NCBI GenBank assembly: GCA_016191555.1
Contig: JACPVX010000014.1
Span: 62,001 to 126,000 of the forward strand
Length of the DNA stretch: 64,000 bases
Reading direction: 5' to 3'
Origin: Bacteroidota bacterium
Lineage (GTDB): Bacteria; Bacteroidota; Bacteroidia; Cytophagales; Cyclobacteriaceae
A model generated the notes under the pieces. The model was not told the DNA's origin, did no database searches, and saw only the letters and a program-made list of their open reading frames with translations. The position numbers were made by a program, and so were the translations under genes. This document shows positions 1-8,218 of the stretch, in pieces; position 1 is the first letter of the stretch; every line of letters begins with the position of its first letter.

Positions 1-1
1 T

Positions 2-316
2 AAAGGCTTCCGAAGCGGCCTTGGTTTTGAATATATTCCGAATCAAACGAGTGCAAGCAACTATTTGCGAAGAATCACTTACCGAACAGGTGTAAGCTAC
101 GAACGATACCCTTATTTGGTAAACGGTAATGAAGTTAAAGATCTTGGCATTAATTTTGGTCTATCATTGCCTGTAGGGATTTCTACTTTAGATTTGTCCC
201 TTAAAATCGGAAAAAGAGGAAGTATTACACAAAATAGCATTGACGAAAACTATTTTAAACTCTATTTTGGCATGACTTTCAATGACCGATGGTTTATTAA
301 AAGGAAGTTTGATTGA
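2..316 (+). CDS. C-terminal end of an outer-membrane beta-barrel protein (partial)
   Basis: The reading frame is open from the left edge of the window to a TGA at 314-316, so only the last 104 residues of a longer protein are seen. The fragment alternates hydrophobic and polar residues, has many Gly, Tyr and Phe, and ends in a short strand finishing Lys-Arg-Lys-Phe-Asp. This pattern fits the last strands of a beta-barrel. The stop lies 13 nt before the next gene, a TPR protein, which suggests one operon. In Bacteroidota a porin-like protein is often found just before a TPR-lptC-CNNM-ppiD cluster, which fits this call. The exact family cannot be named from this fragment. Confidence 0.6.
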   Translation, partial: KGFRSGLGFEYIPNQTSASNYLRRITYRTGVSYERYPYLVNGNEVKDLGINFGLSLPVGISTLDLSLKIGKRGSITQNSIDENYFKLYFGMTFNDRWFIKRKFD

Positions 317-329
317 AACGTAAATTATT

Positions 330-1691
330 ATGAAAATGAATTTGAAACAGGTAGTACTCGGTTTGGCACTCGTTGCCACCTCCTCACTTTCTGCAGTTGC
401 TCAGTGTAAGCAGCAAATATGGCCTGCTGATAAGGCAAAAGCTGAAGAATGTGTGGCTGTATTTGGCGATGCAGTTAAACAAGGTCATTATAGAGCAGCC
501 ACCGCTTCTCTGCAATGGATGATGACCAATGCGCCCAACTGGAATACCAAATTATATGTAGACGCTGCTACTGCTTATGATGGCTTGGCTGGTCAGGAAA
601 AAGATGCTGTTAAGAAAAAAGTATTAGTAGATTCTTTAATGTTGATCTATGATCTACGCTTAAAGAATTGCGGTGATGAGGTGAATGTGTTGAACCGCAA
701 GGCTGCCGCTAATGTAAAATACAACATCAACAATAAAGAAAAAGCTGCCGAACTTCTGGCGATGTATGATCGCGTTTACGAAATCAGCGGTAACAATGTA
801 AACGATAACAATTTGGAAGCTTACATATCGGTGATTTATGTGAACTACCTTATTCAGAAAAACTTGCCTGAGGCTCAAAAAACATTGACCGAAGAACAAA
901 TTTTGGCAAGATATGATAAGCTGGTGGCTGTGATCGAAGCTAAAACTCAAAAAGCGCAGGCAGAAAATAAAATTGCCGATGCAGATAAATACAAGTCCAT
1001 CAAAGCCAATGTGGATGACAAACTTTCTAAAATGGTTACGATCAACTGTGCCTTTGTAAAGAAAAACTGGGAGCCTCGCTTCAGACAAAATCCTACTGAT
1101 GTTGTGCTTGCCAAAAAAATCTTCCAGGCAATGTTGAACGACAAGTGTACTGATGATCCACTTTGGTTTGAAGCTACCGAAGTTGTTCATAAGGCCAGCC
1201 CTGATTTTACTTTAGCTCAAGTTTTAGGAGCAAAGTACTTACAAGCCAAAAATTTCGATAAAGCTCTTCCTTTGTTAAACGAAGCTTTAACACTTGCTAC
1301 CACACCAGCAGATAAAGGAAAGATCAACATCCTCTTGGGTGACAACGAAAACCAAAAAGGAAATAAGCAATCAGCCAGAGAGTTTTACAGAAAGGCGATT
1401 GCTGCTGACCCTACTAACAAAGACGGGTTCGAGAAAATTGGCGACTTGTACTACTTCTCGTTTGCCGAATGCTCTAGAAAGCAAAGCTTGGCAGAAGACA
1501 GATTGGTTTACATTGCTGCATACGACATGTACGCAAAAGCCGGCAGTCAAGATAAAATGAAGTCAGCTCGTGGCCAATTCCCTTCTGTTACCGAATTGTT
1601 CGAGTTGAACTGGAAGGAAGGTGACGTTAAGAAAATCGACAAGTGCTGGGTGGGTGAAACCGTAACCCTTCGCACACGCGGAAAAGAATAA
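330..1691 (+). CDS. Secreted TPR-repeat protein of the lptC-ppiD cluster
   Basis: 453 residues. Residues 1-25 form a signal peptide (basic start, hydrophobic core, Ala-x-Ala-Gln ending), so the protein is exported, probably to the periplasm. The middle is a long helical region rich in Lys, Ala and Glu. Clear tetratricopeptide-like repeats lie around residues 290-380, with a typical 'AREFYRKAIAADPTNKDGF' stretch. TPR proteins act as binding scaffolds; no catalytic motif is visible. It follows the barrel fragment by 13 nt and is followed by a strong terminator at 1712-1746, so it ends a transcription unit. The partner is unknown. The neighbouring lptC-like and chaperone genes suggest an envelope-assembly role, which is inference. 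Confidence 0.8.
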   Translation: MKMNLKQVVLGLALVATSSLSAVAQCKQQIWPADKAKAEECVAVFGDAVKQGHYRAATASLQWMMTNAPNWNTKLYVDAATAYDGLAGQEKDAVKKKVLVDSLMLIYDLRLKNCGDEVNVLNRKAAANVKYNINNKEKAAELLAMYDRVYEISGNNVNDNNLEAYISVIYVNYLIQKNLPEAQKTLTEEQILARYDKLVAVIEAKTQKAQAENKIADADKYKSIKANVDDKLSKMVTINCAFVKKNWEPRFRQNPTDVVLAKKIFQAMLNDKCTDDPLWFEATEVVHKASPDFTLAQVLGAKYLQAKNFDKALPLLNEALTLATTPADKGKINILLGDNENQKGNKQSAREFYRKAIAADPTNKDGFEKIGDLYYFSFAECSRKQSLAEDRLVYIAAYDMYAKAGSQDKMKSARGQFPSVTELFELNWKEGDVKKIDKCWVGETVTLRTRGKE

Positions 1692-1711
1692 TTCTTAGGA
1701 ATGATTATTGC

Positions 1712-1746
1712 AAGAAGGCTGGCTATAGGTCAGCCTTCTTTGTTTT
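1712..1746 (+). terminator. Rho-independent terminator after the TPR gene
   Basis: A perfect 10-bp stem (AAGAAGGCTG at 1712-1721 with CAGCCTTCTT at 1731-1740) encloses a 9-nt loop and is followed by TGTTTT. It lies 20 nt after the TPR stop and before the lptC-like gene. Confidence 0.85.
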
Positions 1747-1764
1747 AGAAGAACCAGTTGTAAA

Positions 1765-2304
1765 ATGAATACAAAGCGAATCGGTTGGGTTTTCTCATTT
1801 GCCTTAGCGGTAGCGATCAACCTTACCTCTTGCCGCAATAAGGAGGTGACCGCACCTTTAATTTATGAAGGTCCGCTTCGGGAAGCGGAAGACGTAGTGA
1901 TGCACTATACCGAAAACGACCGGGTAAAAGCGCTGCTGAAGGCTAAGAAAATTTTTGAGTTCCAGAATGGAGATCAGGAATTTCCGGAAGGAATTTATTT
2001 AGAGTTTTTTGACAAAACTGGCAAACTCACCTCCACTCTTCGTGCCAACACCGCATTTTATTTCAAAAGTGAAAGCAAATGGCGCGGACGAGGGAAAGTA
2101 GAAGTGAAAAACATTGAAAAAAACCAACAACTCAATTCGGAAGAGCTTTTTTGGTTTCCGGGTACACGTAAAATCTCTACAGATAAATTTGTTACCATCA
2201 CCGACACCCATGATATTTTGTATGGCACCGGCCTCGATGCGATGGAAGACATGTCCAACTACACGATCAAAAACCCTAAAGGTAATATGCTGGTGAAGGA
2301 ATGA
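1765..2304 (+). CDS. lptC: LptC-like LPS export lipoprotein
   Basis: 179 residues. The N-terminus is a lipoprotein signal with the lipobox Leu-Thr-Ser-Cys, so the mature protein starts at Cys23 and is membrane anchored. The rest looks like an LptC/YrbK beta-jellyroll: repeated short strands around 'GIYLEFFDKTGKLTSTLRAN' and 'LNSEELFWFPGTRKI', the stretches that recur in the family. LptC links the LptBFG ABC exporter to the periplasmic LptA bridge and carries lipopolysaccharide. Family members outside Bacteroidota usually have an uncleaved membrane anchor; a lipoprotein form is usual in this phylum. The gene follows a terminator, so it needs its own promoter. The family call rests on residue pattern and on synteny with CNNM and ppiD genes. 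Confidence 0.8.
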   Translation: MNTKRIGWVFSFALAVAINLTSCRNKEVTAPLIYEGPLREAEDVVMHYTENDRVKALLKAKKIFEFQNGDQEFPEGIYLEFFDKTGKLTSTLRANTAFYFKSESKWRGRGKVEVKNIEKNQQLNSEELFWFPGTRKISTDKFVTITDTHDILYGTGLDAMEDMSNYTIKNPKGNMLVKE

Positions 2305-2349
2305 GAAATCTGACGGGTTCCGCAAAAACCGACAGTATTTTTTAAATTG

Positions 2350-2357
2350 TATCTTTG
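2350..2357 (+). promoter_or_regulatory. Possible -7 promoter element before the 51-codon gene
   Basis: TATCTTTG matches the Bacteroidota -7 consensus TAnnTTTG and ends 8 nt before the ATG at 2366. No convincing -33 TTTG lies 20 nt upstream, so this is a weak call. If active, the transcript would have a very short leader. Confidence 0.35.
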
Positions 2358-2365
2358 CACCAGCA

Positions 2366-2521
2366 ATGAAATTAATGGACATAGTGCTGCTTTCGCTGGC
2401 AGTCGTTTTTGTGATCATCGGTATTTACGAAGTAATGACGCTGGGCATCGGTCATGCTTATTGGGCCATAATGCTTTCCTTCGGCTTTTTTTTTCTATAC
2501 ACTTACCGTAAAAAAAGATAG
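2366..2521 (+). CDS. 51-residue two-helix membrane protein
   Basis: An ATG at 2366 opens a 51-codon frame ending in TAG at 2519-2521, two bases before the next gene's ATG at 2524. The peptide has two hydrophobic stretches (about residues 5-20 and 32-46), a short loop with Gly-Ile-Gly-His-Ala-Tyr-Trp, and a basic tail Tyr-Arg-Lys-Lys-Arg. This reads as a small inner-membrane protein with its tail in the cytoplasm. The tight spacing suggests translational coupling with the CNNM/CorC-like protein downstream. I do not recognise a named family. It is easily missed because of its length. Confidence 0.7.
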   Translation: MKLMDIVLLSLAVVFVIIGIYEVMTLGIGHAYWAIMLSFGFFFLYTYRKKR

Positions 2522-2523
2522 CG

Positions 2524-3795
2524 ATGGAATTAGGTCCGTATATAATGATTGCCGTTACACTGGTCTTTTCTTTTTTCTTTTCAGGAATAGAAATAGCTTT
2601 TCTTTCAGCCAACAAGCTCCAAATCGAGCTGAAAGGCAAAAATGGTGTGGTGTGGGGAAAGATCATGTCTTATTTTATCAAAAGACAATCATGGTTTATT
2701 GGCACAACACTGATCGGCAATACGCTCGCTTTAGTTTTGTTCGGTATTTACATGGCTCAGTTGATAGAGCCCTGGTTGGCTAGCTTGATCAATGACGAAG
2801 TGTTTGTTTTAATATTCCAAACGCTCATTTCTACCCTGTTAATTCTTTTCACAGCCGAGTTTTTACCTAAGAGCTTATTCCTTATCAACCCGAATGCCAT
2901 GCTTGCTGCATTGGCCATTCCCTTCCGGGTCATTTATATCATTTTGGCTCCTCTCACGTTTTCAATTGTCTACCTATCCAAATTGGTAATCATCCATGTC
3001 TTCCGAATTGAATACTCTGAAGAAAAACCGGCTTTCGGACTAACTGACTTGAATCACTATCTCAAAAACATGCTGAAAGTGCGGCATGAGGATGAGGATA
3101 TTGAATTGGACAAAAAGATTTTTCACAATGCCTTAGAATTCAAGACGGTGAAAATTCGTGATTGTATGATCCCGCGCACGGAAATCACTTCCATTGATGT
3201 AGAAGAAGGCATCGAGAAATTAAAGGAAATATTCGTACAAAGCGGGCACTCTAAAATTCTGGTTTACAAAGAAAGCATCGATAATGCCATTGGTTATTGC
3301 CATTCGGCTGCGTTGTTTAAAAAACCAACCCGCATTGAGGAAATATTAACTCCGATCAGCATTGCTCAGGAAACCATGCTGGCCAACGATCTGATGGTGC
3401 AATTAATCAAAGATCGTAAGAGTATGGCAGTGGTGGTGGATGAATTCGGAGGCACTTCCGGCATTGTAACGATGGAAGATGTGATCGAAGAAATTTTTGG
3501 AGAAATTGAAGATGAACACGACAGTGACAATCTGGTAGAGCAAAAAATTGATCAGAACACCTATTTGGTCAGTGCACGATTGGAGGTAGACTACCTGAAT
3601 GATCATTTTAAATGGCAACTACCGATTGGCGAATACGAGACATTGGGTGGTCTTATCCTCGCCTATACAGAAGATTTTCCGCAGCAAGGAGACTCCATCT
3701 CCATACCTCCCTATACGTTTACCATACAAAAGGCTGAAAACAAGCGCATTGACACCGTAAAGGTAGTGGTAGACGCCAGCGAACTGGCCGATTAG
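2524..3795 (+). CDS. CNNM/CorC-type membrane protein with CBS domains (hemolysin-family)
   Basis: 423 residues with three parts in the usual order. The DUF21/CNNM membrane domain (about 1-190) has several hydrophobic helices. A CBS-domain pair follows (about 200-320) and includes 'RDCMIPRTEITSID' and 'VVVDEFGGTSGIVTMEDV', which are signatures of this family. The C-terminal CorC_HlyC domain (about 335-415) includes 'LGGLILA'. Family members are linked to Mg2+ or Co2+ efflux and resistance; the name hemolysin is historical. GldE of gliding bacteria is a relative, but position between lptC and ppiD fits the general CNNM paralogue better. It starts two bases after the 51-codon gene. Confidence 0.88.
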   Translation: MELGPYIMIAVTLVFSFFFSGIEIAFLSANKLQIELKGKNGVVWGKIMSYFIKRQSWFIGTTLIGNTLALVLFGIYMAQLIEPWLASLINDEVFVLIFQTLISTLLILFTAEFLPKSLFLINPNAMLAALAIPFRVIYIILAPLTFSIVYLSKLVIIHVFRIEYSEEKPAFGLTDLNHYLKNMLKVRHEDEDIELDKKIFHNALEFKTVKIRDCMIPRTEITSIDVEEGIEKLKEIFVQSGHSKILVYKESIDNAIGYCHSAALFKKPTRIEEILTPISIAQETMLANDLMVQLIKDRKSMAVVVDEFGGTSGIVTMEDVIEEIFGEIEDEHDSDNLVEQKIDQNTYLVSARLEVDYLNDHFKWQLPIGEYETLGGLILAYTEDFPQQGDSISIPPYTFTIQKAENKRIDTVKVVVDASELAD

Positions 3796-3857
3796 CCTTT
3801 CGTCAGCATCAGGTTTATAATACCCTGAAAATCAGGCTATTTATTTATGATAGCACC

Positions 3858-3888
3858 TTTGTTGAATAAAGATAAGGGACTAAATTTG
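3858..3888 (+). promoter_or_regulatory. Bacteroidota-type promoter for the ppiD-like gene
   Basis: TTTG at 3858-3861 (-33) and TAAATTTG at 3881-3888 (-7) are 19 nt apart, matching the phylum consensus. The ATG is at 3950, giving a leader of roughly 57 nt. Confidence 0.65.
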
Positions 3889-3949
3889 CCGTTCTTTAAA
3901 ATGGCGTGGGTCGGCCTTACAGACCATTAACATTTATAAACTTTTACGT

Positions 3950-6091
3950 ATGGCATTGATTGGTACTTTGAGGGAAAAAATGACCAAGTGGGTAGTTGGT
4001 TTTGTTGCAATTGCAATCCTCTCTTTCATTTTAAATGACTTGTTTGGAAGCGGCCCCCGTTCAATCATGGGAGGCTCGGACGATGAAGTTGGAGAGATAG
4101 CCGGCAAATCCATATCCAGAGATCAATATCAAGCCTTCGTACAAGAGCGCGAAAACAACTATATCATGAGCTTCGGCCGTAAGCCAGGCGAACGTGAAAA
4201 GCCTACACTCGAACAACAAGCGTGGGAACTATTAATCGTAGAACATGCAATCAAACCTCAGTTTGAAAAAACCGGTATCAAAGTAACAGCTGATGAAGTG
4301 TGGGATATGGTGCAGGGAAAAAATGTAGATGAAAACGTAAAGCAATCATTCACTGACTCTGCAGGAAATTTTGATCGCAAAAGAGTGATTGAATACATCA
4401 ATAATTTCAATGTGCCACCTCCCATTGGCAATGAGCAAATGCTGGCGCAATACAATGAAGGCAAATACCGCTGGACATTGTTCCAAAAAGAACTTGGCTT
4501 AGGTCGTGAGCGTGTGAAGTACGAGAATTTACTCATTAAGTCGAACTATGTAACCGAAGCGGAATCGGAGCGTGATTACCATGCTCAAAACGATGTAGCT
4601 GAGGTGAAATATTTGTATGTTCCTTTCTACGCGATCAGCGATTCAGCGGTAACTCCTACCGACAGCCAGTTGCGCGATTACTTCAACAAGAACAAAGAAA
4701 AATACAAGACAAAGCAAACACGCAGTTTGAGCTATGTAGAGTTTCCGGTAGTAGCCTCTGCCAGCGACTCCGCTAAACTTCGCGAAGAAGCAGCTAAAAT
4801 TGCTGCTGAATTCAAAACGGCTGCGGAAGACTCTTCTTATGCAGTAGCCCAATCACAAGGAAGCAATGCGTACGCAAAGTATACGGTCGCTACTCTCCCT
4901 GCTTCTATTAGCAACGACAAAGCTAATTTACAGGTAGGTAGTGTAAATGGTCCATTCTTGGATGGCGGTAATTATAAAATCGTGAAAGTGGTGAAAATCG
5001 GCACCGATACTATTTATGCTGCTAAGGCAAGCCACATTTTGATTAAGTGGGAAAATGAAACACCCGAAGCAAAGAAAGTAGCAAAAGAAAAGGCACGTAA
5101 AATTTTAAGTGAGATTAAAGGTGGAGCTCGTTTCGCTGACAAAGCGTTGGAGCATGGAACAGATGGCACTCGTACCAAAGGCGGAGATTTGGGTTGGTTT
5201 ACTACTGGCCAAATGGTGAAGCCTTTCCAAAACGCAGTATTCGATGCCAAGAAAACAGGCTTACTCAGTGATGTAGTCGAGACTGATTTTGGTTACCATA
5301 TCATTGATGTAACGAACATAAAAGACAATACCACCTATACCGTGGCAACAATCGAATTAGCAATTACGCCTAGCGATGAAACTCAAAATGCAGCGTTCTT
5401 GAAAGCACAAAATTTTGTAGCCGCTGCCTCTGATGAAAAAGAATTTAGAGCGCAAGCGCAAAAAGAAGTATTGAATGTATTCGATGCGAAAGACCTGAGC
5501 ACTGCCGAAAGAAGAGTAGGAACTTTAGGCGAGGCTCGTCAGATGGTTACCTGGTTATACCGTGAAGGTAAGGTAGGAAAGGTATCTGATGTGTTTGACT
5601 TGGATAACTCTTATGTGGTTGCCGTAATGACGGGTGAAACCGAAGAAGGATTTAAAAACTTTGATCAAGTGAAAGAGCAAATCACTCCATTGGTGAAAAA
5701 TCAGTTGAAAGGAGAAAAAATCATTGAAAAATTGGCTGCTCAAAAAGGAACGCTGGAAGAAGTGGCGACTGCTTTTGGAAGAGATGCAACTGTCAATAGC
5801 TCCAGCGACTTGAAATTGAATTCAAGTACACTACCATCTGTGGGCGTTGATGCAAAAGCCATAGGCGTTGCTTTCTCATTAGAGAATGGCAAACGCTCTA
5901 AGCCTTTCGCTGGTGAAAACGGTGTTTTACTTATCGAAACCATCAACAAAACTTCCGCTCCGGCCATAGGAGATTACACCATGTTTAAAAATCAGTTATT
6001 ACAAGGATTAAATGGCAAGTCAAGTTTTGGAATTTCTCAGGCCATTAAAGAAGTTTCTAAAATTGAAGATACTCGTTACAAATTCTTTTAA
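3950..6091 (+). CDS. ppiD: PpiD-like periplasmic peptidyl-prolyl isomerase/chaperone
   Basis: 713 residues. A single membrane helix (about 13-31) anchors a large periplasmic part. A SurA-N-like helical chaperone region (about 40-210) precedes the parvulin domain (about 358-462), whose signatures 'ASHILIK', 'GGDLGWF' and 'DFGYHIIDV' are clear. A long C-terminal helical region completes the protein. PpiD-type proteins assist folding of exported proteins as they leave the Sec channel; in Bacteroidota they are thought to supply outer-membrane assembly. Length is usual for the family in this phylum. It has its own promoter and ends at a strong terminator, so it is probably transcribed alone. The symbol follows architecture (N-terminal anchor plus one clear PPIase domain), not direct orthology. 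Confidence 0.85.
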   Translation: MALIGTLREKMTKWVVGFVAIAILSFILNDLFGSGPRSIMGGSDDEVGEIAGKSISRDQYQAFVQERENNYIMSFGRKPGEREKPTLEQQAWELLIVEHAIKPQFEKTGIKVTADEVWDMVQGKNVDENVKQSFTDSAGNFDRKRVIEYINNFNVPPPIGNEQMLAQYNEGKYRWTLFQKELGLGRERVKYENLLIKSNYVTEAESERDYHAQNDVAEVKYLYVPFYAISDSAVTPTDSQLRDYFNKNKEKYKTKQTRSLSYVEFPVVASASDSAKLREEAAKIAAEFKTAAEDSSYAVAQSQGSNAYAKYTVATLPASISNDKANLQVGSVNGPFLDGGNYKIVKVVKIGTDTIYAAKASHILIKWENETPEAKKVAKEKARKILSEIKGGARFADKALEHGTDGTRTKGGDLGWFTTGQMVKPFQNAVFDAKKTGLLSDVVETDFGYHIIDVTNIKDNTTYTVATIELAITPSDETQNAAFLKAQNFVAAASDEKEFRAQAQKEVLNVFDAKDLSTAERRVGTLGEARQMVTWLYREGKVGKVSDVFDLDNSYVVAVMTGETEEGFKNFDQVKEQITPLVKNQLKGEKIIEKLAAQKGTLEEVATAFGRDATVNSSSDLKLNSSTLPSVGVDAKAIGVAFSLENGKRSKPFAGENGVLLIETINKTSAPAIGDYTMFKNQLLQGLNGKSSFGISQAIKEVSKIEDTRYKFF

Positions 6092-6110
6092 TTAAAATGC
6101 AGTTATAAGG

Positions 6111-6145
6111 TCGGCTTCTCCGTGAGGGGAAGCCGATTTTTTTTG
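6111..6145 (+). terminator. Rho-independent terminator after the ppiD-like gene
   Basis: TCGGCTTC (6111-6118) pairs with GAAGCCGA (6129-6136) around a 10-nt loop and is followed by eight T residues. Confidence 0.9.
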
Positions 6146-6162
6146 TAAAATCGAATACCCCA

Positions 6163-6426
6163 ATGAAACCAGCCTGGACGGAATCACTCAGAGAAAAATT
6201 AGATCAGCATTACGCCTGGCCTGCCTTATACACCTTTAAGTTTATTGTACCTCAAGGTAAAGAACAAGAAGTCATAGAATTATTCCCACAGCATACCGCC
6301 TCACAGCGCGCTTCCAAAAACGGAAAGTACAGCAGCATCACTTTGCAAATGATGATGCCTTCCAGCGAAGCTGTCATTTCAGTTTATGTAGCCACATCAA
6401 GTATAGAAGGAATTATAGCCTTGTAA
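6163..6426 (+). CDS. DUF493 (YbeD-like) protein
   Basis: 87 residues, the same length as E. coli YbeD. The order Trp-Pro...Tyr-Thr-Phe-Lys-Phe-Ile-Val, a central 'SKNGKYSSITLQMMM' strand and a final 'VYVATSSIEGIIAL' fit the small alpha/beta ACT-like fold of DUF493. The function of the family is not established; YbeD lies near lipoate genes in enterobacteria. Only 3 nt separate its stop from the TTG start of the next gene, which suggests one transcript. The family call is from pattern recognition. Confidence 0.7.
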   Translation: MKPAWTESLREKLDQHYAWPALYTFKFIVPQGKEQEVIELFPQHTASQRASKNGKYSSITLQMMMPSSEAVISVYVATSSIEGIIAL

Positions 6427-6429
6427 CTT

Positions 6430-7035
6430 TTGAACACCGAAACCCTACAACCACCACTTTCGCAACGCACGGAGCAACAACTGCTCGAAATTATAGCACA
6501 TCATCAGTCGTGGCGTAGTGAAGTAGTAGATGCCGCCCGGCAAGAGTTACTCTTACGGGGCTTGACTTCAGAAGAAATATTGTCTCATAGCGATTACATA
6601 CGCACTCAAGCACAATACCTCAAAGAGAAGCAAGATCGGATCAATTCTACAATGCCATTGGATTTGGGCGACTGGCTTGGGTACATACTTTTCTTTCCTC
6701 TATATATACTGGATGATTGGTTTTTTTATTCGGAAGGTTATCACCGAAAATCAAGGCAGCGCACTAAAGCTTTTGTGGCAGGGTTGTTTCTTTGGATTGC
6801 GTTTCTCTACATTAGCTCGCTCTTATTTTCTGATTCACCTGAGAAGTTGGCTTCACAATCAATTCAAATTGTTAAACAGTATAATTACCACGGCTATCTG
6901 ATCGTAGAAATTGAAAATCAGAAATCCGAGAAAAGACTAGATATCGAAGACTTTATTCAAACCAGCCGAAGTAATTACGAGGATTGGCCAAACCTGTTGA
7001 CGCATTTTTTGTGGATATTCATCATCAGGAAATAA
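6430..7035 (+). CDS. Unknown membrane protein, N-terminal part of a frameshifted gene
   Basis: The frame starts at TTG 6430 and ends early at a TAA (7033-7035). Residues 1-75 are soluble and helical, with 'LLLRGLTSEEI' and 'LKEKQDRIN'. One hydrophobic segment lies at about 86-97 and a clear membrane helix at about 117-135 ('AFVAGLFLWIAFLYISSLLF'). A soluble part follows with 'IVKQYNYHGYLIVEIENQK'. The natural continuation of this domain lies in the next frame (see 6984-7220). The crossover is likely at the T tract 7005-7010. The last eight or so residues in this frame are probably not native. I do not recognise the family. The whole protein would be about 263 residues. Confidence 0.55.
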   Translation: MNTETLQPPLSQRTEQQLLEIIAHHQSWRSEVVDAARQELLLRGLTSEEILSHSDYIRTQAQYLKEKQDRINSTMPLDLGDWLGYILFFPLYILDDWFFYSEGYHRKSRQRTKAFVAGLFLWIAFLYISSLLFSDSPEKLASQSIQIVKQYNYHGYLIVEIENQKSEKRLDIEDFIQTSRSNYEDWPNLLTHFLWIFIIRK

Positions 7036-7220
7036 TCGGTGATATGCATCGGTTACCCGCTACGGAAAAACAGCAACAGTTTATTCAAATCTGGCCTCCC
7101 AACACCACTTTATACGACACTGTATCCTGTTCGAAGGGTAAACTTTTGTTTAAACCCAAATTGGATTCCTTACCTTCTGAATTAAGTCGGCTGATCAAGT
7201 TGCGAAATGTAATTCCTTAA
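6984..7220 (+). CDS. C-terminal part of the frameshifted unknown protein
   Basis: This frame overlaps the previous one and carries the plausible end of the same protein: 'VDIHHQEIIGDMHRLP', then 'FIQIWPPNTTLYDTVSC', and a Lys/Leu-rich tail ending at TAA 7218-7220. It has no convincing start of its own (TTG 6984, or an internal ATG at 7044), so it reads better as a continuation after a -1 shift from the upstream frame. If the T tract had one more T, the two parts would fuse in frame. Sequencing error, real mutation and programmed slippage all remain possible. Confidence 0.45.
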   Translation: MAKPVDAFFVDIHHQEIIGDMHRLPATEKQQQFIQIWPPNTTLYDTVSCSKGKLLFKPKLDSLPSELSRLIKLRNVIP

Positions 7221-7268
7221 GATAGGTGTGCTGTTTTTTTTATACCTTAGAAAACTAAAATAGAAATT

Positions 7269-7523
7269 ATGTGGACCAACGGAAATAATCGTCTCACACG
7301 CACTTTCGTGTTTGCCGATTTTGTAGAGGCTTTTGGTTTCATGACACAAGTCGCCTTGCTGGCCGAGAAGTGCGATCATCATCCGACCTGGAGCAATACC
7401 TACAATCGCGTGACGATAGAATTATCAACGCATGATGCTGGAAATATAGTGACAGAAAAAGATCACGTGCTGGCTAGGCAAATCGATCAAATTCTGAATC
7501 GTAAACCCAAATCAAAAACATAA
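7269..7523 (+). CDS. phhB: Pterin-4a-carbinolamine dehydratase (PCD/DCoH family)
   Basis: 84 residues. The family signature is present: Glu-Lys-Cys-Asp-His-His-Pro, a Tyr six residues on, then a strand '[19 protein letters not shown]' with the conserved His and Asp. The enzyme dehydrates 4a-hydroxytetrahydrobiopterin during recycling of the pterin cofactor; bacterial members also take part in molybdopterin or folate-side metabolism. It is a little shorter than the usual 95-115 residues because the N-terminal part is reduced, but both catalytic His residues of the HHP motif are kept. No phenylalanine hydroxylase gene is in the window. The next gene, rsmI, begins 8 nt after its stop. Confidence 0.88.
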   Translation: MWTNGNNRLTRTFVFADFVEAFGFMTQVALLAEKCDHHPTWSNTYNRVTIELSTHDAGNIVTEKDHVLARQIDQILNRKPKSKT

Positions 7524-7531
7524 TTTATCAG

Positions 7532-8218
7532 TTGACTGTGTCAAAAACTTCTCTCTTCCTCGTTCCTACCCCCATCGGCAATTTGGGTGATATGACCATA
7601 CGCGGATTAGAAGTTTTGAAATCAGTAGACACCATTTTAGCCGAAGACACTCGCACCTCGGGCACGTTGTTGAAGCATTACGAAATTTCAAAACCACTCC
7701 AGAGTTTTCATATTTTCAATGAGCACAAAGCGCTTTCCGGATTAATCAAACGCATGATGGATGGCGAAACGATGGCGCTGATATCGGATGCGGGTACTCC
7801 GGGAATTTCCGATCCGGGATTTCTTCTGGTGCGCGAGTGCATTCAATCGGGATTAAAAGTTGACAGTCTGCCGGGAGCCACAGCTTTAATTCCTGCTTTA
7901 GTCAAATCAGGATTTCCAACTGATCGATTTGTTTTCGAAGGCTTTTTGCCACACAAAAAAGGAAAACAAACTGCGCTCAAACGATTGGCGGAAGAAGACC
8001 GAACAATTATAGTTTACGAATCGCCCCATCGACTCGTAAAAACATTGGAGCAAATGGTAGAGTTTTTTGGAGCGGAAAGACGTGTATCGGTTTCACGAGA
8101 GCTGACTAAACTCTATGAAGAAACGTTTACCGATACTCTCACACAAGTGATTGCACATTTTAAAAGCAAAGAAGTAAAAGGAGAAATTGTTTTAGTGATC
8201 GATGGCAAAAGAGAGTAA
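7532..8218 (+). CDS. rsmI: 16S rRNA (cytidine1402-2'-O)-methyltransferase RsmI
   Basis: 228 residues of the tetrapyrrole-methylase (SAM) fold. Signatures are 'TPIGNLGDMTIRGLEVL' at the N-terminus, 'AEDTRTSGTLLKHY', 'SDAGTPGISDPGF' and 'ESPHRLVKTL'. RsmI methylates the 2'-O of C1402 in the decoding centre of 16S rRNA. The start may be TTG 7532 or GTG 7538; both lie just after the pterin dehydratase stop and no in-frame ATG fits better. The family is usually about 280 residues; the C-terminal accessory domain is reduced here. The 3' end overlaps the next gene by 17 nt, so the two are probably translationally coupled. Confidence 0.92.
   Translation: MTVSKTSLFLVPTPIGNLGDMTIRGLEVLKSVDTILAEDTRTSGTLLKHYEISKPLQSFHIFNEHKALSGLIKRMMDGETMALISDAGTPGISDPGFLLVRECIQSGLKVDSLPGATALIPALVKSGFPTDRFVFEGFLPHKKGKQTALKRLAEEDRTIIVYESPHRLVKTLEQMVEFFGAERRVSVSRELTKLYEETFTDTLTQVIAHFKSKEVKGEIVLVIDGKRE

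Noticed and set aside
660-1190. Minus-strand frame of 176 codons opposite the TPR gene
   Set aside because: Shadow of the coding strand; no start signal and an unnatural composition.
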